The notes: generated by a model not told the origin, from the letters alone. 64,000 nucleotides of DNA from Oscillospiraceae bacterium (GCA_902802045.1 CADCKQ010000001.1:246759-310758), one strand, 5' to 3'. Shown: positions 24,023-33,160, counted from the stretch's first letter. A program made the numbers and translations.

Positions 24023-26536
24023 ATGTTTGAGAATTATACGCTTGTCAAGTCCGACGGACGGAATCCGCTGAGCTGTACCGTAAGAAGAATAGGAACTGTG
24101 GATGCCCATGCGCACGATTCGTTTGAACTGGATATGGTCATTTCCGGGAACTGCCGCTTGAGAGTTGGGGAACGGACGTTTCTGCTCAATCCTGAAGATG
24201 TCGTTTCGATCGATGCCCATACTCCCCATTCGCTTGCGGGCAACGACTGTTCTGTCGTCGTTATTCATTTCGACCAAAGCTTTTTTGAACGGACACTGCC
24301 TGTACCCACCCATCCGGAATTTGTCTGCAACAGCTCATTACAGGGTGACAGTGCCGCTTTCGGAAGTCTGAGAAAGCTGATCGCCCGTCTGGTAAAAAAC
24401 AATTCCGACAGAGCTTTGGGTTATGAACTGCGCAATTGGTCATTAATATATGACATAATGGATGTCATGTACCAGAATTTCAGAGTGGAAAACTCAGAAG
24501 CCAGGAATCAGCGGGCGCACCGTTATTCGGTCAGAATGGCGGAACTGAGCAAAATAATCGGAGAACACTATCAGGAGGATCTCAGCCTTAATTCTCTTGC
24601 ACTTCAGGTGCATTTGTCGGCTCCCTATCTTTCAAAGTTTTTCGAAAAACAGTTCGGGATGACTTTTTTGAGTTATCTCACAAGAGTGCGTCTCGAACAT
24701 GCTGTGACCGAGCTGATGAAGAGCGATGATACCATAGAAACGATCTCTGCAAACAGCGGTTTCCCGAACAGTCACGCCTTTGTTCAGGCATTCAAAAAAG
24801 AATACGGAATTTTGCCTAGCCTGTACCGGCGTCAGCAGAGGCAGGAAAAGCCCAAGCCCAAACTTCTTCAGCCGGAGCAGCACGATTATGTCGCAGGGTT
24901 GAGCAAATATCTTGATTCTTCCAATGAACTCACAAAAGAGATTCCCGCAATTAGCTGCAGGATCCAATTTGATGTGAATTCGGCCCGCGGAACCCTGCGT
25001 CACACATGGAAAAACATGCTTACAGCTCCCAGTGCAACGAGTCTGCTGAGCAGTGATATTCAGCTGATAATAAACAAAATACAGAGAGAAATAGGTTTTT
25101 CTTACATCAAATTCAACGGAATACTATCCGAGGAAATGCATGTTTACAGCGAAGATGCAAGCGGAAATGCCGTATACAGTTTTACGTATGTTGATAAGGT
25201 CCTTGACTACCTGCAGTCTGTGGGACTCCGCCCTCTGCTCCAGCTCTCATTTATGCCCGAGCAGCTCGCCAAGGAACGCAAGCGCCTTTTCGGATATCTG
25301 GTCAGTGAACCGAAGGATAACGAAAAATGGGCAGATCTGGTCCGGGCTCTGATAAGGCATATACTTATCAGATACGGGAAAGAAGAGGTGCGCAGCTGGC
25401 TTTTCAGCATCTGGGAGCAGCCGGACACCCCGGCAAATCTTTACGGTTTCTCAAACGACGAGGCATTTTACAGGTTTTATGAGGTGACTTACCGGGCAAT
25501 TACCGAACTTGACTCACAGCTGCGTATAGGAAGTCCGGCCACATACTATATCCTGCAGAAAAACTATACCAACTGGTATCTCCTGTTCTGGGACTGGTGC
25601 CGCGCCCACAACTGCGTTCCGGATTTCCTGTCGATCCACTACTACGACACTGTTTTTACAAGCGAGCAGCGCAGCAGCAGGACTTTCGGGTTCCCGACCC
25701 TGACTTATGACAAAGACCCTGAAAACGGAAGCTTTCCGACGGGCATCGCGCTTCGCGAAGAAATCGGCTTCAGCGGTTTTGTAAGTCAGATCAGACAGGA
25801 GAGAAGCAGATATCTTCCGAAAGAGCCCCCGATATATCTAACGGAGTGGAACAACAGTCCGAGTCAGCAGGATCTCCTGAATGATACATGTTATAAATCC
25901 TGCTATATCGTCAAATGCATATTGGAAAACTACGACAGACTTGACAGTTTTGCGTACTGGTCCCTCACCGACTGGATGGGAGAGGCGCCCCAGCCCCCGG
26001 AGCAGTTCCACGGCGGACTTGGGATGTTTACATCATATGGTATTCCCAAAGCTGCGTACTATGCCTTTACGCTGCTCGGAAAGCTCGGTGATGTATTTCT
26101 TGGAAAAGGTCCCGGATGGTTTGCAACAAAGCGGCAAAACGGCGATATTGCCATTCTTCTTTACCATTACAAGCATTATTCTTATCTGTATGCAAAAGGT
26201 GAACGCTTCAATATGGCATTCAAGGATCGGTATACGATTTTCGATCCCGAACAGCCACTGGATGTCCATCTTCATCTTGACAGCTCGGAAGCGAGAGAAT
26301 ACCTGGTAAAGGAAACCGTCCTGAACCGTTCATCCGGAAGTTCTTTCGACCTCTGGGTCAATTCGGGAGCCGAAGAACTCAGGGATAGGGGTGAACTGAA
26401 CATCCTTGAACAGAGATCAGTTCCTGGATTTCAGAAGTACCGCGCTTTTGCCGAAAACCATGTCCTGCGTATTGACGTGATGCTTGAATTGCTGGAAGTA
26501 CGCCTGATTGAAATCTCGCCGTATACAGAGATATAA
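24023..26536 (+). CDS. AraC-family regulator fused to a degenerate GH39 domain
   Basis: An 837-residue cytoplasmic protein. Residues of about 25-95 are a cupin-type sensor (DSFELDMVISGNCRLRVG). Residues of about 170-272 are an AraC-type double helix-turn-helix (LSLNSLALQVHLSAPYLSKF and the second-helix end GFPNSHAFVQAFKKEYG). The rest, about 290-800, resembles a GH39 beta-xylosidase. The nucleophile region YLTEW keeps Glu608, but the acid/base motif WNEP reads WEQP, with Gln466 at the Glu position. So the domain probably binds a sugar without cleaving it. It faces the rhamnoside importer operon and is the likely activator of that region. Confidence 0.85.
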   Translation: MFENYTLVKSDGRNPLSCTVRRIGTVDAHAHDSFELDMVISGNCRLRVGERTFLLNPEDVVSIDAHTPHSLAGNDCSVVVIHFDQSFFERTLPVPTHPEFVCNSSLQGDSAAFGSLRKLIARLVKNNSDRALGYELRNWSLIYDIMDVMYQNFRVENSEARNQRAHRYSVRMAELSKIIGEHYQEDLSLNSLALQVHLSAPYLSKFFEKQFGMTFLSYLTRVRLEHAVTELMKSDDTIETISANSGFPNSHAFVQAFKKEYGILPSLYRRQQRQEKPKPKLLQPEQHDYVAGLSKYLDSSNELTKEIPAISCRIQFDVNSARGTLRHTWKNMLTAPSATSLLSSDIQLIINKIQREIGFSYIKFNGILSEEMHVYSEDASGNAVYSFTYVDKVLDYLQSVGLRPLLQLSFMPEQLAKERKRLFGYLVSEPKDNEKWADLVRALIRHILIRYGKEEVRSWLFSIWEQPDTPANLYGFSNDEAFYRFYEVTYRAITELDSQLRIGSPATYYILQKNYTNWYLLFWDWCRAHNCVPDFLSIHYYDTVFTSEQRSSRTFGFPTLTYDKDPENGSFPTGIALREEIGFSGFVSQIRQERSRYLPKEPPIYLTEWNNSPSQQDLLNDTCYKSCYIVKCILENYDRLDSFAYWSLTDWMGEAPQPPEQFHGGLGMFTSYGIPKAAYYAFTLLGKLGDVFLGKGPGWFATKRQNGDIAILLYHYKHYSYLYAKGERFNMAFKDRYTIFDPEQPLDVHLHLDSSEAREYLVKETVLNRSSGSSFDLWVNSGAEELRDRGELNILEQRSVPGFQKYRAFAENHVLRIDVMLELLEVRLIEISPYTEI

Positions 26537-26555
26537 AACCGAAACGGCAATAAAG

Positions 26556-26590
26556 TCAAAAAAGCCTTCCCCCACGTGTGGGGGAAGGCA
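26556..26590 (-). terminator. strong terminator after the larA-like gene
   Basis: GCCTTCCCCCAC and GTGGGGGAAGGC form a perfect 12-bp stem with a tiny loop. On the minus strand it is followed by six T residues. It sits between converging genes and mainly serves the minus-strand operon that ends at 26634. Confidence 0.92.
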
Positions 26591-26633
26591 CATTTATCAG
26601 CTGGTCAATTAAGCGATTTGCCGCAGGGAAGGA

Positions 26634-27908
26634 TCAGTTGAACTTTTCCCGGTTGATCCAGAGGCCGAGGGCCGGGTTGGGAATGAAATAGATCTCCTCG
26701 CCGTCTACGGTGTTGTAGCCGTAACTGAGTTTAGCGGGATCGTATTTCTTCGAGAGCTCGTCATAGGATGCGCTCTTGTACCCGACAGACTCTATCTCTT
26801 CGCGTGAGATGTCTCTGACTGCATAGGTTATTGAGAACCTCCCGTCCGAGGAGCCGTGGATCAGATGGGCAGCCGCGCCCATGTTCTCGCGCAGATCGCT
26901 GTTTTCGGGCTTTTCGAACTCTGCCAGAGTAGTGAGCCTACCCCTATAACCGTATTTGCGGATCAGTCCGTCGACGACGTCGTCCTCGCCGAATCTCTCG
27001 ACTCCCGGAGCCAGGATCAGCAGCTCTCCGCCGTCCGCTATCGCCATTCTCGTGCGGTATACGGCCTTGTTTCCGAGCCATGTGCTCTTGAACTCCGAGG
27101 GATCGAGGTATACAACGCACTTTTTGATACCTGTCTCGACGAAATCGATGTTCTTCTCCTGGGCAAGCTTTATTGCCTCCTCAAGGCACTTTCTGTCCTC
27201 TCCTATAAAAAGGCCGTGCGTCTTTATATTGCCTCCCGGAGCTGTGCAGACCGTGAGAGCAAAGAGGATCGGGCGATCCTTGAGGAAATGAGTCATTCCG
27301 TAGTCGAAGATCTTGCGGACGGGCGTGTTGTCCCTGCCCATCATTCTCTCCATGCCGTAGACGGCGCCGACCATGTGCGACTTGTTGATCATGTCGCTGC
27401 CGCCAACTCCGACGAAGAGGTTCTTTGAGTGGTTGGCCATTCCGATGACCTCATGGGGAACCACCTGGCCGGGGGAGACGATCAGATCATACTTTTCGTC
27501 CATGACGCGTCTGTTGATCTCGACGCTGACACTGTCGTGCCAGAGGCCTTCGGTTATCTCCTCAAGATATTCCTCAGGAACTTCCCCGATCTTTTCGACA
27601 TCCGTGCGCCAGTTGTGCACGATCATCTTATCGTAGGGGATATCGCCGAACATCTTTTCCCACTGCTCCTTCGAGACGGGCACGTGGGTACCGAGAGCCG
27701 GCATTATATCGACTTTGCAGCCTTTCGACGTCAGTTCATGATAAATGATCTGCGTTATGAGGCCGGCATTTGAATGGAATCTCGTGAAATCCGGAGGAAG
27801 AATCAGAACATTGTTGAGAGTCCTTCCTTCCAGCGACTTCAGAAGGGCAGCCTTTATCTCAGCCACGCTCAGGCCTTCGGGAGTTTTCTCCCTGCAGAAG
27901 ATATTCAT
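26634..27908 (-). CDS. LarA-family nickel-dependent 2-hydroxyacid racemase/epimerase
   Basis: A 424-residue LarA homologue. Residues that bind the nickel-pincer cofactor in lactate racemase can be matched: PDFTR (D40, R43), GTHVP (H75), then H152, K162 and H178 with spacings of 10 and 16, the same as H174, K184 and H200 of the L. plantarum enzyme. Members of this superfamily act on lactate, malate, 2-hydroxyglutarate and D-gluconate. Here it is the last gene of an operon with a fructuronate-reductase-like SDR and 6-phosphogluconate dehydrogenase, so interconversion of D-mannonate and D-gluconate at C2 is the best guess. The cofactor genes larB, larC and larE are not in the window. The ATG lies one base past the previous stop. 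Confidence 0.85.
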   Translation of the reverse strand: MNIFCREKTPEGLSVAEIKAALLKSLEGRTLNNVLILPPDFTRFHSNAGLITQIIYHELTSKGCKVDIMPALGTHVPVSKEQWEKMFGDIPYDKMIVHNWRTDVEKIGEVPEEYLEEITEGLWHDSVSVEINRRVMDEKYDLIVSPGQVVPHEVIGMANHSKNLFVGVGGSDMINKSHMVGAVYGMERMMGRDNTPVRKIFDYGMTHFLKDRPILFALTVCTAPGGNIKTHGLFIGEDRKCLEEAIKLAQEKNIDFVETGIKKCVVYLDPSEFKSTWLGNKAVYRTRMAIADGGELLILAPGVERFGEDDVVDGLIRKYGYRGRLTTLAEFEKPENSDLRENMGAAAHLIHGSSDGRFSITYAVRDISREEIESVGYKSASYDELSKKYDPAKLSYGYNTVDGEEIYFIPNPALGLWINREKFN

Positions 27909-27909
27909 A

Positions 27910-28749
27910 TCAGACTCCGCTGTATGCAGAGAAGCCGCCGTCTACAGGGACGGTTATGCCTGTTACGAAACCGGAAGCGCTGTCGTCGCAGAGCCAGAGA
28001 AGGGTTCCGAGGAGCTCTTCGGGCTCGCCGAATCTGCCCATCGGGGTGTTGCGGAGGATCTTGCCTGTTCTGGCTGTGGGCGTGCCGTCTTTATTCCAGA
28101 GCAGAGCCTTGTTCTGGGCTGTGGAGAAGAAGCCCGGAGCTATGGCGTTGCAGCGGATGCCTGCCTGCGCGAAATAGACAGCGAGCCACTGTGTGAAGTT
28201 GGAAACTGCCGCTTTGGCCGCGGAGTAGGCGGGAATCTTTGTAAGCGGGCGGTATGCGTTCATCGAGCTTACATTGATGATGACGCCGTTCTTCTTCTCG
28301 GCCAGGTCGCGCGCGAAGACCTGTGTCGGGAGCAGAACGCCGACTATGTTGAGTCCGAACACGGAGGTGAAGCCTGTCTGATCGAGATCGAAGAAGCTCT
28401 TCTTTGCCGGATCCTCCATGGTCTCCTCGGAGAAGAATTCCTCATCTGCAGTTGCGATCGGATTGTTTCCGCCGGCGCCGTTTATGAGTATATCGCATTT
28501 GCCGAGTCTGGCGACGACCTCTTCATGGGCCTTCTCGCAACTCTCCTTGCTCGTGACATCGACCTGCACCGAGATGGCCTCTCCGCCAAGCGCTTTTATC
28601 TCTTCTTCAACCTTTTCGGCTTTTGCGAGGGTCCTGTTCAAAAGCGCGACTTTCGCGCCGCTCTGAGCCAGAGCGACTGCAAAACGGCTGCAGAGGACTC
28701 CGCCTGCTCCGGTAACAACGGCTATTTTCCCGCTAAGATCTGTTTTCAT
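27910..28749 (-). CDS. SDR oxidoreductase, fructuronate reductase (D-mannonate oxidoreductase)-like
   Basis: A 279-residue short-chain dehydrogenase. The NAD(P)-binding motif is TGAGGVLCSRFA near residue 15, followed by NGAGGNNP near 90, catalytic Ser in NVSSMNAYRPL, the YxxxK motif YSAAK near 175-179 and the C-terminal VPVDGGFSAYSGV. The long insertion around 100-120 (EEFFSEETMEDP) and the GGNNP motif are typical of the SDR group annotated as D-mannonate oxidoreductase, which reduces D-fructuronate to D-mannonate. It lies between gnd and the larA-like gene. Another 2-keto-sugar acid could be the real substrate. Confidence 0.85.
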   Translation of the reverse strand: MKTDLSGKIAVVTGAGGVLCSRFAVALAQSGAKVALLNRTLAKAEKVEEEIKALGGEAISVQVDVTSKESCEKAHEEVVARLGKCDILINGAGGNNPIATADEEFFSEETMEDPAKKSFFDLDQTGFTSVFGLNIVGVLLPTQVFARDLAEKKNGVIINVSSMNAYRPLTKIPAYSAAKAAVSNFTQWLAVYFAQAGIRCNAIAPGFFSTAQNKALLWNKDGTPTARTGKILRNTPMGRFGEPEELLGTLLWLCDDSASGFVTGITVPVDGGFSAYSGV

Positions 28750-28766
28750 TTTATATCTCCTTTATA

Positions 28767-30218
28767 TTAAGCATTATATGAACTCGATGATGTATCTCCG
28801 CCGTGACCTGTCCAGTTGGTGTGGAAGTGCTCGCCGCGCGGGGCGTCGGTCCTCTCGTAGGTGTGGGCTCCGAAATAGTCTCTCTGTGCCTGCAGGAGGT
28901 TCGCCGGAAGCCTTTCGGTCGTGTATCCGTCAAACCAGCTCATTGCAGAGGAGAGCGAAGGAACGGGGATGCCCGCGCCGACAGCAAAAGCAACGACTTC
29001 TCTAAGGGCCGGGACCAGGGTCTTCATCTGGTCTGCGAAATAGCTGTCCAGTATTAGATTGCTGAGAGCGGGATCCTTCTCGAAAGCCTCTTTGATCTTG
29101 CCGAGGAAGGCACTTCTGATTATGCAGCCGCCTCTCCACATGAGGGCTATGCCGCCGAAGTTAAGGTTCCAGCCGTAGTGCTCCGCCGCCGCTCTCATGA
29201 GCGAGTAGCCCTGGGCATAGGATATTATCTTGCTGGCATAGAGGGCCTTGCGGATCTTCTCTATCAGCGCATCCGCATCACCTTCAAAGGCTTTTCTTTC
29301 ATGCGGGAAGGTTCTCGCAGCCTCGACGCGCTCTTCTTTCTGGGCGCTGAGGCATCTGGCGTATACGGCTTCGCTGATCAGCGTAAGCGGAGTGCCCTCA
29401 TCCAGAGCCTGAATGGCCGTCCATTTTCCGGTGCCCTTCTGGCCGGCTGTATCGAGTATATGATCGACTGTGTATTCGCCGTTTTCGTCTCTGTAGCCGA
29501 GAATGTCGCGGGTGATCTCTATCAGGTAGCTGTCGAGCTCTGTCTCATTCCAGCGGGCGAACACATCGTGCATCTCTTCGTTCGCAAGGCCGAGGCCGTC
29601 TTTTAAAAGCTGGTAGCACTCGCAGATGAGCTGCATGTCGCCGTACTCGATCCCGTTGTGGACCATCTTTACAAAGTGGCCTGCACCGTTCTCGCCCACC
29701 CAGTCGCAACAGGGGGAGCCGTCTTCGACTTTGGCGCAGATCGCCTGGAATATCGGCTTTACATGCTCCCAAGCCGCGGGAGATCCGCCCGGCATCATGC
29801 TGGGGCCTTTAAGGGCGCCTTCCTCGCCGCCGGACACTCCGCATCCGACATAGAGAAGGCCATTGCTCTCGGCCAGTTCGCAGCGGCGCATCGTGTCGGG
29901 GAAGTGGCTGTTGCCGCCGTCTATCAAGATGTCGCCCTCTTCAAGGACGGGAATGAGCTGTTCTATAAGAGCGTCCACCGGAGCGCCGGCTTTTACCATC
30001 ATGAAGACTTTTCTGGGCTTTTCGAGGTTTGCAGCAAGCTCTTCAATGCTGTGGCAGCCGATGAAGTTTTTCCCGGCCGCTCTTCCGGCTATGAAATCAT
30101 CTACCTTCTCGGTGTGCCTGTTATAAACGGCGACCGTGAAGCCCCTGGACTCCATGTTCATCGCCAGATTCTCGCCCATTACGGCGAGGCCAATCACGGC
30201 TATATCGGCTTTTTTCAT
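28767..30218 (-). CDS. gnd: 6-phosphogluconate dehydrogenase, decarboxylating
   Basis: A 483-residue enzyme that converts 6-phosphogluconate to ribulose-5-phosphate and CO2. The dinucleotide-binding motif is VIGLAVMGENLAMN at residues 8-21, a NADP-type Asn-Arg follows in VYNRHTEK, and the catalytic region shows VGCGVSGGEEGALKGPS and HFVKMVHNGIEYGDMQ. The C-terminal FHTNWTGHGG tail is typical. The ATG at 30218 overlaps the kinase stop by four bases (ATGA); a longer frame to 30338 lies inside the kinase gene. Being in an operon with a sugar-acid kinase and a LarA homologue rather than with zwf points to gluconate rather than glucose as the carbon source. Confidence 0.96.
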   Translation of the reverse strand: MKKADIAVIGLAVMGENLAMNMESRGFTVAVYNRHTEKVDDFIAGRAAGKNFIGCHSIEELAANLEKPRKVFMMVKAGAPVDALIEQLIPVLEEGDILIDGGNSHFPDTMRRCELAESNGLLYVGCGVSGGEEGALKGPSMMPGGSPAAWEHVKPIFQAICAKVEDGSPCCDWVGENGAGHFVKMVHNGIEYGDMQLICECYQLLKDGLGLANEEMHDVFARWNETELDSYLIEITRDILGYRDENGEYTVDHILDTAGQKGTGKWTAIQALDEGTPLTLISEAVYARCLSAQKEERVEAARTFPHERKAFEGDADALIEKIRKALYASKIISYAQGYSLMRAAAEHYGWNLNFGGIALMWRGGCIIRSAFLGKIKEAFEKDPALSNLILDSYFADQMKTLVPALREVVAFAVGAGIPVPSLSSAMSWFDGYTTERLPANLLQAQRDYFGAHTYERTDAPRGEHFHTNWTGHGGDTSSSSYNA

Positions 30219-31294
30219 CTCTGGACCCTCGCGTTTCCTTTGTAAACATCCAGGACCTGCTTTTCGTCTGCAGGTTCCGCGTAGTCGTTCAGGCTGGAGG
30301 CTGCCAGGACTCCCGTGGCCCAGCCGAACTGCATGCACTGCTCGGGAGCAAAGCCCTTAAGTACGCCGTAAAGAAGGCCGCCGGAGAATCCGTCCCCGCC
30401 GCCTATGCGGTCCATGACCTGGATGGGTCTGGGCTCTTCAACGTGCCAGCCGTCTTCCGCGAGAAGGATCGCGCCCCAGAGGTGCTCATTGGCCGAGATG
30501 ACCTGGCGGAGAGTTGTGGCAAACATCTTTGCATTGGAATACTTCTCTTTGACTTCGGTGATCATGCCCTTGAAGCTCTCTATCTTGGAATTGAGATCCT
30601 TACCGCCGGCTTCGGGGCCTCTGAAGCCGAGGCAGAGCTGGAAGTCTTCCTCATTGCCGATCAGAATGTCCGCAACGGAGGCAAGCTCTGCAAATGCTTT
30701 GCTGAGCTCCTCTTCACGGCCTTTCCAGAAGGTCGCACGGTAGTTGAGGTCGAAGCTGACCAGTGTCCCGTATTTCTTCGCTGCCCTTGCCACGTCGAGG
30801 CAGCACTTTGTCGTGTCTTCGCTCATCGCCGCGATAAGTCCGGAGATGTGCAGGATACCGACGCCTTCTTCGCCGAAGATGCGGTCAAGGTCGAAATCTG
30901 ATGCATTTAAAGTCCTCCCGACTTCGCCTGCTCTGTCGTTCCATACGCGCGGTGCTCTGAGACCGAAGCCCGAGTCCGCTATGTTGAACTGGTGCCTGTA
31001 TCCCCAGGGGCCGCCCTGAGGGACATCGATGCCTTCATACGAGATCCCGCGACCTTTGAGTTCGGATTTTATAAACTTTGCGACCGGGCTGCCTTCGACG
31101 AATTTCGTGAGCGCGAGGCAGGGCAGTCCGAGAGAAGATGCTACATTCAGAACGTTTGTTTCCGCGGAAGTCGCCTGCATGTAGAACATGTTGCTGTTGT
31201 GGACAGCCATACGGTTCTCCGGTGTGATGCGGACACCCATCGAGGTTACACAGGCGGCTGCATATTTGCAGTTGCTCTTTACTTCAAGACTCAT
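30215..31294 (-). CDS. PfkB-family sugar-acid kinase (KdgK-like)
   Basis: A 359-residue ribokinase-fold kinase. HISGLIAAMSEDT, VSFDLNYRATFWKG and IGNEEDFQLCLGF match the 2-keto-3-deoxygluconate kinase subgroup, and the catalytic base motif is GGGDGFSGGL near residue 310. Immediate coupling to gnd (ATGA overlap) and the absence of KDPG aldolase suggest that the substrate may be D-gluconate, giving 6-phosphogluconate. 2-Keto-3-deoxygluconate is the other main option. AAGGAGAT precedes the ATG. Confidence 0.85.
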   Translation of the reverse strand: MSLEVKSNCKYAAACVTSMGVRITPENRMAVHNSNMFYMQATSAETNVLNVASSLGLPCLALTKFVEGSPVAKFIKSELKGRGISYEGIDVPQGGPWGYRHQFNIADSGFGLRAPRVWNDRAGEVGRTLNASDFDLDRIFGEEGVGILHISGLIAAMSEDTTKCCLDVARAAKKYGTLVSFDLNYRATFWKGREEELSKAFAELASVADILIGNEEDFQLCLGFRGPEAGGKDLNSKIESFKGMITEVKEKYSNAKMFATTLRQVISANEHLWGAILLAEDGWHVEEPRPIQVMDRIGGGDGFSGGLLYGVLKGFAPEQCMQFGWATGVLAASSLNDYAEPADEKQVLDVYKGNARVQR

Positions 31295-31318
31295 TACACG
31301 ATCTCCTTATATATTAAA

Positions 31319-31990
31319 TTATATTTTCTTGCTTATGATATGAAGCGTATCGCCAAAAGACTCGCTCTCTACAGCTGACGGATCATATTTGAAGGCCTGG
31401 AAGACCAGCTGCAGTATCGGACCTCCCAGGAAGACCGAAACTACCGTTCCGACACCGACCTCGCCTCCGAGAAGCCATCCGCTTAAGCCCGCTATAAACT
31501 CGAGCCCGAGTCTGCAGTAACCTGAGGGGACATGGAGCTTTCTGGAGAGATGCACCATTAATGTATCCCTGGGGCCGGCTCCCATCCGGGCAGACATGTA
31601 CAGATATATGCCCAGACCGTTAAAAAATAGGGAGCCGATGCAGAAAAGTATCTGAAGCGGCACGCTTTCTATGCGCGGCAGGATCGTCAGATGCCTGTTT
31701 ATCTCAAGAAACATATCTGTGAACAGGCCCAACAGGAACACGTTCAGCAGGCTTCCAAACCCGAGTTTCTCACGCGAGACCACATCTATGGTGATTATCA
31801 TCATGCTGATGATGATGCTCGCTGTTCCGATACTTATTCCGAGAAGCGAGGACACACCGTCGCTGAGCACATTCCAGGGAGCGAGGCAGAAGCACTGCTT
31901 TGAGATGAAAACGCCGAATGCGATAAGCAGAAGGCCCGCGATGATCCTTATGGATTTCAAAAAATATGTCCGAAAAAGCAATTTACCCAC
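31319..31990 (-). CDS. YczE/YitT-like membrane protein
   Basis: A 223-residue integral membrane protein with about five hydrophobic helices. The conserved signature GAGPRDTLMVHLSRK lies near residue 136, and GEVGVGTVVSVFLGGPILQ near 177, both typical of the YczE/YyaS group. No catalytic role is known. It lies between the aldolase and kinase genes of the minus arm of the LacI divergon. That context hints at transport or export of a sugar acid, but the sequence offers no direct proof. Confidence 0.75.
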   Translation of the reverse strand: MGKLLFRTYFLKSIRIIAGLLLIAFGVFISKQCFCLAPWNVLSDGVSSLLGISIGTASIIISMMIITIDVVSREKLGFGSLLNVFLLGLFTDMFLEINRHLTILPRIESVPLQILFCIGSLFFNGLGIYLYMSARMGAGPRDTLMVHLSRKLHVPSGYCRLGLEFIAGLSGWLLGGEVGVGTVVSVFLGGPILQLVFQAFKYDPSAVESESFGDTLHIISKKI

Positions 31991-32009
31991 TTCCGGTTAT
32001 AAAACCGTT

Positions 32010-32942
32010 TCAGTATCTTCCCGCAGAGAGCAGAACGTTTTCCATCTTATCGATAATGCGCTCTTTCACTCTCTCCCTGCCGGCTCCTATATATTTTCTA
32101 GTATCTATGACTCCGGGCTCTTTGCAGAGAACTTCTCTGACCGCGCCGGTCATCGCGAGGCGGAGGTCTGTGTCCACGTTTACTTTGCAGACAGCTTTCT
32201 TTGCCGCCTCTGTGAGCATTTTCGGCGGGATCCCGATCGCGGACTCTATTTTCCCGCCATATGTATTGATTATTTCAACATCTTTCTGATTGACTGAAGA
32301 GGCGCCGTGAAGAACGATAGGCAGCCCCGGCAGAAGGCTCTCTATCCGGTCGAGAAGGTCCAGCCTCAGCTTCGGATCCTGACCGGGTTTGAATTTATAA
32401 GCGCCGTGGCTCGTCCCTATCGCAACGGCGAGTGAGTCGACGCCCGTTCTGAAGACGAAATCCGCCGCCTGCTCAGGGTCAGTATAAAGGCTCTTTTCGG
32501 AGCCGATATTATCTTCAATACCGGAGATGGTTCCGAGCTCTCCTTCCACGACAACGCCGCGCTCATGCGCGTAATCGCAAACCTTTTTTGTCAGCGCCAC
32601 ATTCTCATCATAAGACAGATGTGAGCCGTCGATCATAACGGACGTAAAACCGGCCGAGATGAATTTTTTAACGGCTTCAAGATCTTCGCCGTGGTCAAGA
32701 TGAAGAGCTACCGGAATCCCCGCCTTTTCGGCCGCATATTCAGCAATGGCAACAAAATAACCGAGATCGGCGTATTTCGCAGTAAAAGAAGATGCCTGAA
32801 GAATGACGGGAGAGCGTGTTTCCGCCGCGGCACCCACGATTGCCTGTATCAGTTCCATATGATTGAAATTAAAAGCTCCGACGGCAAAATGCTCTCTGTA
32901 TGCTCTTTCGAACATCTCCTTTGTCGTTACAAGACTGCTCAT
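32010..32942 (-). CDS. class II fructose/tagatose-bisphosphate aldolase
   Basis: A 310-residue zinc-dependent ketose-bisphosphate aldolase. Visible are AFNFNHME, HLDHGED (zinc His and Asp base), VVVEGELGTISG, AIGTSHGAYKF (zinc His) and PIVLHGASSVNQ (zinc His), and the C-terminal KYIGAGRERVKE. It cleaves fructose-1,6- or tagatose-1,6-bisphosphate. The ATG at 32942 follows GAGGAG by six bases; a longer frame to 33059 runs across the operator and promoter and is rejected. It is the first gene of the minus arm of the divergon. Confidence 0.92.
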   Translation of the reverse strand: MSSLVTTKEMFERAYREHFAVGAFNFNHMELIQAIVGAAAETRSPVILQASSFTAKYADLGYFVAIAEYAAEKAGIPVALHLDHGEDLEAVKKFISAGFTSVMIDGSHLSYDENVALTKKVCDYAHERGVVVEGELGTISGIEDNIGSEKSLYTDPEQAADFVFRTGVDSLAVAIGTSHGAYKFKPGQDPKLRLDLLDRIESLLPGLPIVLHGASSVNQKDVEIINTYGGKIESAIGIPPKMLTEAAKKAVCKVNVDTDLRLAMTGAVREVLCKEPGVIDTRKYIGAGRERVKERIIDKMENVLLSAGRY

Positions 32943-32985
32943 TTGATGCTCCTCTGTTTTATTTATCTGCATATCTTGCGAAACA

Positions 32986-33011
32986 CCGTTAACGATAACG
33001 GTATTATCGTT
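32986..33011. promoter_or_regulatory. overlapping palindromic operator of the LacI divergon
   Basis: Two palindromes overlap. CCGTTA-acga-TAACGG spans 32986-33001 and AACGATAA-cggta-TTATCGTT spans 32991-33011. Both are perfect. The site covers the expected start of transcription of the minus arm, just downstream of its -10. A further TAACGG half-site lies at 33127-33132 downstream of the lacI -10. Repression by the adjacent LacI-family protein is inferred. Confidence 0.7.
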
Positions 33012-33018
33012 TAAAACA

Positions 33019-33047
33019 AACATAGCACACATATTCTTCCGTGTCAA
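33019..33047 (-). promoter_or_regulatory. sigma-A promoter of the aldolase-larA operon
   Basis: Minus strand TTGACA (33042-33047), exactly 17 bases, TATGTT (33019-33024). Initiation would fall at about 33012, inside the operator. Confidence 0.8.
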
Positions 33048-33084
33048 TCTTTTAAACATAATATATTTTTTATAAATTATGGTA

Positions 33085-33112
33085 TGGACAAATCGTGAAA
33101 TTTAACTATAAT
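33085..33112 (+). promoter_or_regulatory. sigma-A promoter of the lacI-uxaE operon
   Basis: TGGACA (33085-33090), 16-base spacer, TATAAT (33107-33112). A start near 33119 gives a leader of about 40 bases that carries a TAACGG half-site. Confidence 0.7.
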
Positions 33113-33160
33113 ATGAATGTGGGTTTTAACGGTAAACCGCTTTTTCGACGGAGATACGAT

